From assembly GCF_000244975.1 (NCBI RefSeq), contig NZ_CM001440.1, forward strand, positions 3,022,325-3,086,324: a stretch of 64,000 nucleotides of DNA, read 5' to 3'. Source of the stretch: Saccharomonospora cyanea NA-134. Lineage in GTDB: Bacteria; Actinomycetota; Actinomycetes; Mycobacteriales; Pseudonocardiaceae. The position numbers and the translations under genes were made by a program. Positions 57,044 to 64,000 of the stretch are shown piece after piece. The first letter of the stretch is position 1. Each line of letters starts with the position of its first letter. Under the pieces are notes generated by a model. It did not search any database and was not told the origin of the DNA. It saw only the letters and a list, made by a program, of their open reading frames with translations.

Positions 57044-58834
57044 ATGAAACACCCTGTCCGTCGACGCCTGAGACCGTTGGTAGCCATCATGGCAACTGCA
57101 GTCTCCGCCACGGTTTGCGCCGCTCCCGCGCAGGCCATCTCGGGCGGAACGCCCACCGATATCGACGGCCAACCTTTCCTGGTCAAGATTGACATCGGTT
57201 CGACTGCCTCGTGTTCCGGTGCGTTGATCGCACCCCGGTGGATTGCCACCTCCGCTGCCTGCTTCGCTGAGATCCCAAGCCAGCCGGAAATCCCCGCGCC
57301 CGGTGCACCACACTCTGAGACGACCGCAATGGTGAACGGCAAGTCGATAACGGTCGACCGGATCGTGCCGCGCGAGGACCGCGATCTCGTCCTGGCTCAC
57401 CTCAGAAGTCCGGTCACTGGTGTCGCGCCGCTGAAGATCGCCGCCGTTGCCCCCGCACCGTCAGACACCGTCCAGATTTCCGGCTACGGTCGCACCGCCG
57501 AAGAATGGATTCCCCGTCAATCCCACACCGGGGACTTTGCCGTCCAAGCCGTCGACTCGAGCATGCTGAGCCTCCAAGGCACCACGGAAGAAACCAGCGT
57601 GTGCAAGGGTGACGCTGGCGGCCCGGTACTCCGAGGCGGCGAACTCGTCGCTGTCGCGGGTGGCTCCCACCAAGCGGGCTGCGTGGGCGAAGTCACCGAA
57701 CAGCGCGGAGCGGTCGCCGCACGCGTCGACGACCTCGCCAAATGGATCACATCCCAGGTCGTCGACCTGAAAGCCACGCCCGCTACCAAGAACGCGATCA
57801 ACCTCACCTGGGACACACCCGACCCGTCCCTCACCTACCGGGTCTACGGGGCGCAATCCGAGCACGTTGCCATCGCCCCGGAGAACCTGCTCGCCGAAAC
57901 CACCGAATCCCACTTCGTCCACGGCTCCCTGCCCTCAGGCCAACCGTGGTCCTACCGTGTCGCCCTCATCGACCAGTCAGGAACCCAGGTCGCGATTTCC
58001 TTCACCGCGCATGCGGAAAGCCCGACCAGCACAGTGACCGACTTCAACGGTGACGGCCTCGACGACATCGCCACCTTCAGCGGTGGAAGAGCGACCGTGG
58101 CCCTCTCCGACGGGGAGCAGTTCGGTTCGCCGCAACGCTGGCACGACTTCCTCGGCGGCGCCGAGGGCACCCGTGTGCTCGCTGGAGACGTCAACGGTGA
58201 CAGCCTGGACGATGCCGTCATCTTCACCCGCGGCAATTACGGCTACGTCGCTGTCGCGCTGTCGACAGGAAGTAGCTTCGGCGCCACACGACTCTGGAAC
58301 GGGCAATTCGCCGGTGGCACCCGCGCACCCTCGCTGGGGGACTTCAACGGCGACGGTAAGGACGACATCGCCAGTTTCGGCGGAAACGGCGACGGCATCG
58401 TCTGGGTCTCTCTGTCAGACGGCGAACAGTTTTTGCACCCGAATCAGCAATGGCATTCCAGCTTCGCCCTTCCCGGGGAAACTCCAGTCGTCGGCGACTT
58501 CAACGATGACGGACTCGACGACATCGCCAGCTTCCTCGGTGGAACCGAGGGCAAGGTCTATGTGTCTCTCTCCACCGGCACCACCTTCACCGAGACAGCC
58601 GAACTGTGGCATGACCGCTTCGGCAGAAGCCCCGAGTGGGCCGGCGCCGCCGACATCAACGGAGACGGCAAGAGCGACGCCGTGACATACACACGCGGAG
58701 ACAACGCCAACGTCTGGACAGCCACCTCCGACGGCACCGCATTTGGACCGTCCACGCAATGGCACGACAACTTCGCCGCTGGGGACGCACACCATGTCCC
58801 CAGCTCACGCCCCTCCCTTTCCACCTGGCCGTAG
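57044..58834 (+). CDS. Secreted trypsin-fold pseudoprotease with FnIII-like and FG-GAP repeats
   Basis: A 596-residue exported protein. The signal peptide ends APAQA, so the mature chain starts ISGG, as active trypsins start IVGG. The S1 domain (residues 32-240) keeps the cysteines and Asp114 (DRDLVLAHL), but the catalytic His is Ala72 (ATSAACF instead of TAAHC) and the Ser is Ala191 (CKGDAGGPV instead of GDSGGP). An FnIII-like segment (about 245-325) and five calcium-type FG-GAP motifs follow (DFNGDGLDD, DVNGDSLDD, DFNGDGKDD, DFNDDGLDD, DINGDGKSD). The C-terminus stops abruptly beside an IS remnant and may be truncated. Confidence 0.85.
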   Translation: MKHPVRRRLRPLVAIMATAVSATVCAAPAQAISGGTPTDIDGQPFLVKIDIGSTASCSGALIAPRWIATSAACFAEIPSQPEIPAPGAPHSETTAMVNGKSITVDRIVPREDRDLVLAHLRSPVTGVAPLKIAAVAPAPSDTVQISGYGRTAEEWIPRQSHTGDFAVQAVDSSMLSLQGTTEETSVCKGDAGGPVLRGGELVAVAGGSHQAGCVGEVTEQRGAVAARVDDLAKWITSQVVDLKATPATKNAINLTWDTPDPSLTYRVYGAQSEHVAIAPENLLAETTESHFVHGSLPSGQPWSYRVALIDQSGTQVAISFTAHAESPTSTVTDFNGDGLDDIATFSGGRATVALSDGEQFGSPQRWHDFLGGAEGTRVLAGDVNGDSLDDAVIFTRGNYGYVAVALSTGSSFGATRLWNGQFAGGTRAPSLGDFNGDGKDDIASFGGNGDGIVWVSLSDGEQFLHPNQQWHSSFALPGETPVVGDFNDDGLDDIASFLGGTEGKVYVSLSTGTTFTETAELWHDRFGRSPEWAGAADINGDGKSDAVTYTRGDNANVWTATSDGTAFGPSTQWHDNFAAGDAHHVPSSRPSLSTWP

Positions 58835-59009
58835 GAGCTGTCCGCAATCGCTGGCATGTCGGAGAGCCCACGCCCTCGCGCTCAAAGCGGCCAGCAGTCT
58901 GTCGAATTCACCGATTAGGCCAGCGAACGAATCGTTCCAGCTCCATGGCCGCTGTCTCTGGTGCTCAGCCGTCGTTTCCGACGAAAGCACGCAGGGTTCG
59001 AGGTGTGAC

Positions 59010-59045
59010 GCTCGCCTGCGGACGCGACGACGTCTGCAGGCGAGC
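59010..59045. repeat. Long hairpin inside the IS remnant
   Basis: A 15-bp stem (GCTCGCCTGCGGACG with CGTCTGCAGGCGAGC, one G-T pair) and a 6-nt loop. It could terminate transcription of the FG-GAP gene or be an IS structural element. Confidence 0.45.
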
Positions 59046-59068
59046 GAACCTCTGGATAAGGTCATCGC

Positions 59069-59363
59069 TTGGTCGCCGTGGTGCCCACCCGCGACCACAC
59101 CGCCACCGAGCAGTCGAAGAACTACCGGTACTCCACCCACCGCCAGGTCGGCATCGACGCCGATACCCCGCCCGACTGCGACGACTGCAAAGTCTGTAGG
59201 AACTGTCCGCCCTGGAAACAGCAACACAACGCCTCCCATCGCACAGTCCGCGCCCGCGTCGAACACGCCTTCCCCGCATGAGAATTGCCGCCTCAAAGCC
59301 AACGGCGCCCACCACGCCATACTCGGCACCGCCCGACTGCACAACCTCACCTTCACCGAGTGA
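59069..59363 (+). pseudogene. Degenerate IS5-family transposase
   Basis: STHRQVGIDADT, then ASHRTVRARVEHAFP in one frame and CRLKANGAHHAILGTARLHN in another, match the central and C-terminal parts of IS5-type DDE transposases. A large internal deletion (between VGIDADT and CRNCPPW) and a second small deletion with frameshift at about 59272 remove the catalytic acids. It is non-functional. Confidence 0.7.
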
Positions 59364-59416
59364 GCCAGACCGGGCACCTCATCCAACACACCCGAAGCCA
59401 TTCACAGGACAGCCTT

Positions 59417-59422
59417 TAGGCT
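59417..59422 (+). promoter_or_regulatory. Predicted -10 of the uridine-kinase-like gene
   Basis: TAGGCT, a 7-nt gap, then the ATG at 59430, so leaderless. It sits immediately outside the IS remnant. Confidence 0.4.
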
Positions 59423-59429
59423 TCCGGAC

Positions 59430-60158
59430 ATGACTCCCCAGGCCGACGTGCAGTTCTCGGTTTCGACTTGGCAGCAACCCACGCCACCGTCCGCCTCCCC
59501 CGAGCGAAGCGCGTTGGTGGAACGCCTCGCCCAGCGCATCCTGACGCTGGCCCCCACCCGGCTGCGCGTCGCCGTCGACGGTCCGACGGCAGCGGGCAAG
59601 ACCGGTTTCGGTCACGAACTCGCCGAACACCTCGTTCGGGCCGGGCGGCCGGTGCTGCGGGCGTGCCTCGACGACTTCAAGCGGCCGTGGAAGGACCGCC
59701 ACCTCTACGATCGCGAGTCCGGCGAGGGTTACTACCGCAACGCCTACGACTACGACGCCGTCACCCGGCTCCTGCTGGAGCCCGCCGCGCCCGACGGCAC
59801 GGGACGGTGTGTGCTGTGCAGCATCGACCCACTGACCCAGAAGGATCACTCCAAGATCGTGACCACGGCCCCGCCGGACGCGGTGCTGGTCGTCGACGGC
59901 GTCTTCGCGTTCCGCCCCGAGATCGACCGCCACTGGGACTTCCGCATCTGGCTGGACATCGACCCGGAGCTCTCCGTGCGCCGTGGCGCCGAACGGGACG
60001 CCGAGTGGGCCGGGGCCGACGCGACGGCGCTGCACCGCCACCGCTACCTGCCATCGATGGCGCTGTACGAGAGCGAGGTGCGGCCGAAGCAGCTCGCCGA
60101 CGTCGTCATCGACAACACCGACTTCGCCCGGCCGCGAGTCGTCCGCGAGTCACGCTGA
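59430..60158 (+). CDS. Uridine kinase-like P-loop protein
   Basis: A 242-residue P-loop NTPase. Walker A is VAVDGPTAAGKTGFG, then CLDDFKRPWKDRHLYDRESGEGY (substrate-binding DDF region, named from its first residues) and VLVVDGVFAFRPEID. The group is annotated uridine kinase, but substrate assignments are weak. It would phosphorylate a nucleoside or related alcohol. It overlaps the tail of the DDN-like gene by 9 bp, convergently. Confidence 0.85.
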   Translation: MTPQADVQFSVSTWQQPTPPSASPERSALVERLAQRILTLAPTRLRVAVDGPTAAGKTGFGHELAEHLVRAGRPVLRACLDDFKRPWKDRHLYDRESGEGYYRNAYDYDAVTRLLLEPAAPDGTGRCVLCSIDPLTQKDHSKIVTTAPPDAVLVVDGVFAFRPEIDRHWDFRIWLDIDPELSVRRGAERDAEWAGADATALHRHRYLPSMALYESEVRPKQLADVVIDNTDFARPRVVRESR

Positions 60159-60626
60159 TCGACGGAGGTCGAGCACGAACACCGGCAGCGGCCGGCCCGC
60201 CCATTCGCGCTCGGCGCCGTAGCCGGGCCAGTACCGCAGCAGCCGCTCCCACAGCCGCTCGTATTCCGCGCCCCTCACCTCCCGCGCCCGCACCGGGATG
60301 GTCCGGCCGTCGACCGTCACCGCCGCGTCGGGTCGCGCCCGGAGGTTGTGCGCCCAGCCCGGGTCGCGTGGCCTGCCCCAGTTGGACCCCACCACCACGA
60401 CAGCACCCGGCACCGGCAGGCACAGCAACTGCGTTTCCCGCCGTGCCCCGCTGCGACGCCCCACGGTGGTCAGCCGCACCGTCGGCAGTCCCGCCAGCCG
60501 CAGCAGCGTCACGCGCCCGCCCGTCAGTCGATGCAGGTGCCGGTCGACGCGCACGATCGCCGGGGCCAGGCGCATGATCCAGCGGCGCGAGCCCAGAAAC
60601 CGCGCCGTCGCCGTGCGCGCGGACAT
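60150..60626 (-). CDS. Deazaflavin (F420)-dependent nitroreductase-family protein
   Basis: A 158-residue split-barrel protein of the DDN/DUF385 family. TVGRRSGARRETQLLCLP and VVGSNWGRPRDPGWAHNLRA are the F420-binding and family motifs. Members reduce quinones or nitro compounds with F420H2. An N-terminal basic helix precedes the barrel. It is 1 bp downstream of egtD on the same strand and may be transcribed with the ergothioneine genes. Confidence 0.88.
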   Translation of the reverse strand: MSARTATARFLGSRRWIMRLAPAIVRVDRHLHRLTGGRVTLLRLAGLPTVRLTTVGRRSGARRETQLLCLPVPGAVVVVGSNWGRPRDPGWAHNLRARPDAAVTVDGRTIPVRAREVRGAEYERLWERLLRYWPGYGAEREWAGRPLPVFVLDLRRSA

Positions 60627-60627
60627 G

Positions 60628-61602
60628 TCAGTCGCGCACCTGCGCCAGGCTCAGCCCGAACCGCTGCTGTGCGTCGGTCCACCAGTGCCGCACCGCGAAA
60701 CCCGCGTCGGCCAACTCTGCGCGCACGCCCTCCGGACGGAACTTGGCCGAGATCTCGGTCCGCACGTACTCGCCCTCCTCGAACCGCACCGTGAGGTCCG
60801 CGCCGGGAATCCTCACCGTCAGCGGGCGGCGAGCCCGCAGGCGCATCTCGATCCACTCCTGCTGTTCGTCCCAGTGAGCGACGTGGTCGAACTCGATGGG
60901 GTCGACGTCCGCGCCGAGGTGGGTCCTCAGCACGTGCAGCACGTTGCGGTTGAACTCCGCCGTGACCCCTTGAGCGTCGTCGTACGCCGCGACGAGCGTG
61001 CCCGCGTCCTTGACCAGGTCCGTCCCGAGCAACAACCACTCCCCCTCGGCCAGCACCGACCGCACCGAGGTGAAGAACTTCGCCCGCTCGGCGGGCAGGA
61101 AGTTGCCGATCGTGCCACCGAGGAAGGCCACCAGCCGCGGTGCCGTGCCGGGCAGGAAGTCCAGGTGCTCGGTGAAGTCCGCGACCACACCGCGAACGGA
61201 CAGGCCCGGATAGTCGGCGGCGATGGCCTCCGCCGAGGCCGACAACGCCGACTCCGACACGTCGAGGGGCACGAACTGGGTCAGCGCCCCGCCGGCGGTG
61301 CCCGCATCGAGCAGCAGCCGGGTCTTCTCACTCGACCCGGAACCGAGTTCCACGAGCGTCCGCGCGCCGGTCACGGCCGCGATCTCGGCGGAGCGCGCCC
61401 GCAGGATCTCCCGCTCGGCGCGCGTCGGGTAGTACTCCGGCAAGGTGGTGATACGGTCGAACAACTCGCTGCCCCTGACGTCGTAGAACCACTTGGACGG
61501 CAGCCACTTCACCTCCGCCGACAGCCCCTCACGGACGTCCTGCCGCAGTTCCTCGGTCACCTCCGCCCCGTCGCGATGGACGTCGATCGACACCTCGCTC
61601 AC
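60628..61602 (-). CDS. egtD: Histidine N-alpha-methyltransferase EgtD
   Basis: Trimethylates histidine to hercynine, the first committed step of ergothioneine synthesis. The 324-residue protein has KWFYDVRGSELFDRITTLPEYYPTR (opening residues of the substrate-binding domain), the SAM loop LVELGSGSSEKTRLLL and LLLGTDLVKD. The GTG at 61602 overlaps the egtC stop by 4 bp, implying coupled translation. It is the last of the four egt genes in this window; egtE is not adjacent. Confidence 0.95.
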   Translation of the reverse strand: MSEVSIDVHRDGAEVTEELRQDVREGLSAEVKWLPSKWFYDVRGSELFDRITTLPEYYPTRAEREILRARSAEIAAVTGARTLVELGSGSSEKTRLLLDAGTAGGALTQFVPLDVSESALSASAEAIAADYPGLSVRGVVADFTEHLDFLPGTAPRLVAFLGGTIGNFLPAERAKFFTSVRSVLAEGEWLLLGTDLVKDAGTLVAAYDDAQGVTAEFNRNVLHVLRTHLGADVDPIEFDHVAHWDEQQEWIEMRLRARRPLTVRIPGADLTVRFEEGEYVRTEISAKFRPEGVRAELADAGFAVRHWWTDAQQRFGLSLAQVRD

Positions 61603-62381
61603 ACCTGGCTCCGTTCTTCCGGTTGTGCGATCTTCCCGACCTCGTACGTCGTCGAGGCGCCGTCGTCGGTGGTGTGGGCCACCAGGAGCCCGCCGTCCGG
61701 GACGGGCCGCCAGCCCGGCTCCTCGTCGCACGGCTCGGAGGCCACGAGCACTCCGGCTCCGGGGGAACGCACCCACAGCGAATGGGACCACGCCGTCGCC
61801 ACGAGCACGGTCCGTCCCACGAGCAGCAGGTTGAGCCGCGCTCCCCGCGCCGTGGCCGCGACGCGGCGCACCAGTTCCGTCACCGTGTCGACCGGGTGGG
61901 CTCCCCCGCGCAGCGCGTGGCGCAACCACGCCCACAGCAACGCCGAGTCGGTCGGCGCGTCGAGGCGCAGCAGGTCCACCACGGGCAACTCCTCGGCGAG
62001 CCCGGCGACGGACTCCGGCCAACCGAGCACGACCCCGTTGTGGCTGAACAACCAGTCGTCGTCGGCGAACGGCGCGCACGCCCCCTCCGTCACGGGCATA
62101 CCCACGGTCCCCGACCGCACCGCGCCGAGGAACGCACCCGACCGCACCGGGTGGAGCAGCCGTTCCAGAGCGGGGTCGGTCCAGATCGGACCGACCCGGC
62201 GGTATCGCGTCGGGTAGCCGTCGTCGGCGAACCAGCCGATGCCGAAGCCGTCGACGTTCACCGTGCCGCCGCCCCGCATGTCCTTCGGCGCGTACGACTG
62301 GACCGCCAGCGAGTGCGGCGCGTGCAACACCGGTCCGGCAGGTGCCGCGGGCGGTCCGAGGTACCCGACGTGCCTACACAC
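61599..62381 (-). CDS. egtC: Gamma-glutamyl hercynylcysteine sulfoxide amidohydrolase EgtC
   Basis: Removes glutamate from the gamma-glutamyl hercynylcysteine sulfoxide. The 260-residue protein is a class-II glutamine amidotransferase-type Ntn hydrolase: the GTG start is followed directly by Cys2 (CRHVGYLGPP), the nucleophile after Met removal. WLFSHNGVVLGWPE and PTDSALLWAWL are further family motifs. The start at 62381 overlaps the egtB stop by 8 bp, which agrees with the required exposed Cys. Confidence 0.94.
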   Translation of the reverse strand: MCRHVGYLGPPAAPAGPVLHAPHSLAVQSYAPKDMRGGGTVNVDGFGIGWFADDGYPTRYRRVGPIWTDPALERLLHPVRSGAFLGAVRSGTVGMPVTEGACAPFADDDWLFSHNGVVLGWPESVAGLAEELPVVDLLRLDAPTDSALLWAWLRHALRGGAHPVDTVTELVRRVAATARGARLNLLLVGRTVLVATAWSHSLWVRSPGAGVLVASEPCDEEPGWRPVPDGGLLVAHTTDDGASTTYEVGKIAQPEERSQV

Positions 62382-63774
62382 CGGCGTCGCCGGGGTGTAC
62401 GTCACGGGCACAGCGGAAGCCCGCGAAGATCTGCCTGCGGATCGGGAGGTCCCAGTTGCGGAACGTGCCCCGCACCGCCACGGGGTCACTGCCGAACGAG
62501 CCACCGCGTAGCACCTTGTACTCGGGTCCGAAGAACACCTCGGAGTACTCCCGGTACGGGAACGCGACGAAACCGGGATAGGGCCGGAAGTCGCTGCTCG
62601 TCCACTCCCAGACGTCACCGATGAGCTGGTGCACTCCCAGCGCGGACACACCGCGCGGATACGCCCCCACCGGCGCGGGCCGGAGGTGGCGTTGCCCGAG
62701 GTTCGCGTGTTCGGGCGTGGGATCGTCGTCACCCCACGGATAGCGGCGCGAACGTCCCGTGGCGGGGTCGTACCGGGCCGCCTTCTCCCACTCGGCCTCG
62801 GTGGGCAGCCGCTTTCCCGCCCACGCCGCGAAGGCCTCGGCCTCGTGGTAGGAGACGTGGACCACCGGTTCGTCGTCCGGCACCGGTTCGTACACACCGA
62901 AGCGGGTGCGCCACCAGCGGCCGCCCTCGCGCCTCCAGAACCGCGGCGCGACGATTCCGTGCTCGCTGCGGTACGCCCAGCCGTCGTCGCTCCACCAACG
63001 CGGGTCGGCGTAGCCGCCGTCGTCGACGAACTCCGCGTACCGCGCGCCCGTCACCGGGGTGGTGTCGATGGCGAACGCGTCGACGAACACCTCGTGCGCG
63101 GGCCGTTCGTTGTCCAGCGCCCACGGCTCGACCGAGGTTCCCATCACGAAGGAACCCGCCGGGACCACGACTTCGTCGGGCAGGTCGCGCACCTGCGCGG
63201 GCGGTGGAGCGGGCGCGTGCAACACGGGGTCGCCCTTGCGGAGCTGGTGGGTGGCCAGCATCGTCTCGCAGTGCTGCTGCTCGTGCTGCGCGATCATGCC
63301 GAAGGCGAACGCGGTACGGGTCACGTCGCGGCCCGAAAGGGGTGTCCGCTCCAGCACGTCGAACGCCTTGCGCCGAACCTCCTCGACGTAACCGCGGGCC
63401 TCCGACGGCCCGAGCAGGGGCAGCGACGGCCGCGTGGCGCGGGGATGCTGGAACGCGTCGTAGAGGTCGTCGATGTCGGGGCGCAGCGGCTCGCGGCCCC
63501 CCACGTCACGCACGAGCCAGATCTCCTCCTGGCTCCCGATGTGCGCGAGGTCCCACACCAGGGGTGACATCAGCTTGGAGTGCTGTTTGACGAGGTCCTC
63601 GTCGTCCACGGCGTCGGTCAGGGCGACACTCCGGCCACGGGCCCGGTCCAGCACCTCGGCGGTGTGCGCTCTCAAGTCCTGTTCGGACAGCTCCCGCAGC
63701 GGACGACGGGGCCCGCCGTCGGAGCTCTCCCGGAAATCGATCCGGTCGTCGACGTCACGGTGGACGCTGGTCAT
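62374..63774 (-). CDS. egtB: Hercynine oxygenase EgtB
   Basis: Non-heme iron enzyme joining hercynine to gamma-glutamylcysteine (or cysteine) as a sulfoxide. The 466-residue protein has an N-terminal DinB-like domain with the iron His in VWDLAHIGSQEE and HEQQHCETM (HxxxHxE), and a C-terminal formylglycine-generating-enzyme-like domain (AGKRLPTEAEWEKAARYD, GDVWEWTSSDF, LRGGSF). The ATG at 63774 is 5 bp after the egtA stop; the extra frame upstream is a shadow. Confidence 0.95.
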   Translation of the reverse strand: MTSVHRDVDDRIDFRESSDGGPRRPLRELSEQDLRAHTAEVLDRARGRSVALTDAVDDEDLVKQHSKLMSPLVWDLAHIGSQEEIWLVRDVGGREPLRPDIDDLYDAFQHPRATRPSLPLLGPSEARGYVEEVRRKAFDVLERTPLSGRDVTRTAFAFGMIAQHEQQHCETMLATHQLRKGDPVLHAPAPPPAQVRDLPDEVVVPAGSFVMGTSVEPWALDNERPAHEVFVDAFAIDTTPVTGARYAEFVDDGGYADPRWWSDDGWAYRSEHGIVAPRFWRREGGRWWRTRFGVYEPVPDDEPVVHVSYHEAEAFAAWAGKRLPTEAEWEKAARYDPATGRSRRYPWGDDDPTPEHANLGQRHLRPAPVGAYPRGVSALGVHQLIGDVWEWTSSDFRPYPGFVAFPYREYSEVFFGPEYKVLRGGSFGSDPVAVRGTFRNWDLPIRRQIFAGFRCARDVHPGDAGV

Positions 63775-63779
63775 GGGCT

Positions 63780-64000
63780 TCACTCCCTTTCCCGCCGCCG
63801 CCACCGGCGCTCGACGGCACCGGCGATGTCGGCGATCGTGTGATCGGGTAGGTGCAGGTTCGACAACGCGGCGCAACCGAGTTCACCGACGGCGCGGGCG
63901 GCCGCACCGAGGGCCGCGTCGTCCGTTCCGAACCGCGCGGCGTCGGCCCACCGTCCCGCGACGGGCTCACAGAGCTCCAGCGCCAAGTCCACAGTGGATG
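63780..64000 (-). CDS. egtA: Glutamate-cysteine ligase EgtA (5' part outside window)
   Basis: Only the C-terminal 73 or so residues are present, in frame to the window edge, ending in RRWRRRERE. The helical sequence VDLALELCEPVAGRWADAAR resembles the end of EgtA, which makes the gamma-glutamylcysteine used by EgtB. The assignment rests mainly on position: directly upstream of egtB by 5 bp in the standard egtABCD order. No start is visible. Confidence 0.8.
   Translation of the reverse strand, partial: STVDLALELCEPVAGRWADAARFGTDDAALGAAARAVGELGCAALSNLHLPDHTIADIAGAVERRWRRRERE

Larger units (their letters stand above)
58836..59415 (+). mobile_element. IS5-type insertion sequence remnant
   Basis: The 595-bp gap holds no intact gene. 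It contains a decayed IS5-family transposase (59069-59363) and, near the edges, AGCTGTCC (58836-58843) facing GGACAGCC (59407-59414), which could be worn terminal inverted repeats. The left edge abuts the stop codon of the FG-GAP protein. Confidence 0.5.

Noticed and set aside
58743-59363. 206-codon plus-strand frame over the IS remnant
   Set aside because: Only its last 28 codons match a transposase. The rest is out of frame with the FG-GAP gene and transposase fragments.

Overview
The window is high-GC actinobacterial chromosome, most likely from the Pseudonocardiales (a Saccharomonospora- or Amycolatopsis-like organism). This rests on the gene content: a complete Pup-proteasome pathway, mycothiol and ergothioneine genes, a coproporphyrin-type ferrochelatase, the fabG-inhA pair, F420-type flavoproteins, frequent GTG starts and many apparently leaderless genes. 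Gene order over large stretches matches what I know of Mycobacterium tuberculosis (the tatC to mshC block and the moxR-DUF58-VWA-fabG-inhA-hemH block). The genus is inference.

Layout. 1-4.9 kb: tatC (cut by the window edge), tatA, a small membrane protein, pafC, pafB, then pafA. 5-6.4 kb: a PAP2-lipid kinase fusion. 6.5-11 kb: MOSC protein, prcA, prcB, pup and dop. 11-14.3 kb: aldo/keto reductase, a small helix-turn-helix-like protein and mpa. 14.6-26.7 kb: trmI, a site-2 protease, a RecB-like nuclease, a thioesterase, ParA, hisG-hisE, a methyltransferase, a HAD phosphatase, a PAC2 protein, a phosphoesterase and mshC. 26.7-36.5 kb: a TetR-P450 divergent pair, a subtilase, a Clp_N/HTH regulator with twin operators, an MFS transporter and an AAA+/VWA pair. 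36.6-52.5 kb: an M28 membrane peptidase, hemH, inhA-fabG, trmL, a moxR-DUF58-VWA operon, mobA, a FliL-like membrane protein, aconitase and a TauE permease. 59.4-64 kb: a uridine-kinase-like protein, a DDN-like protein and the egtA(partial)-B-C-D operon.

The segment 52.5-59.4 kb stands apart. It begins just past a perfect 16-bp hairpin and ends in an IS5-type remnant. Several of its genes are visibly more AT-rich than their neighbours. It holds a giant secreted ALF-repeat/coiled-coil protein split by a one-base frameshift at a G6 tract, a GRAM-like small protein downstream of it, and a divergent pair: a small secreted protein and a trypsin-fold protein whose catalytic His and Ser are both Ala, fused to FG-GAP repeats. 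I regard this as the best candidate for an undescribed system (surface or export module, possibly toxin/immunity-like); the function is inference.

Systems view. Pup (ending Gly-Gly-Gln) is deamidated by Dop, ligated by PafA, recognised by Mpa and degraded by PrcAB. PafB and PafC are the WYL-type DNA-damage regulators encoded next door. MshC (mycothiol) and EgtABCD (ergothioneine) supply the two low-molecular-weight thiols. A recurrent regulatory feature is a TANNNT -10 hexamer (often TAGGGT or TAGGCT) placed 6-8 nt before the start codon. It predicts leaderless mRNAs for about fourteen genes and helps decide several starts.
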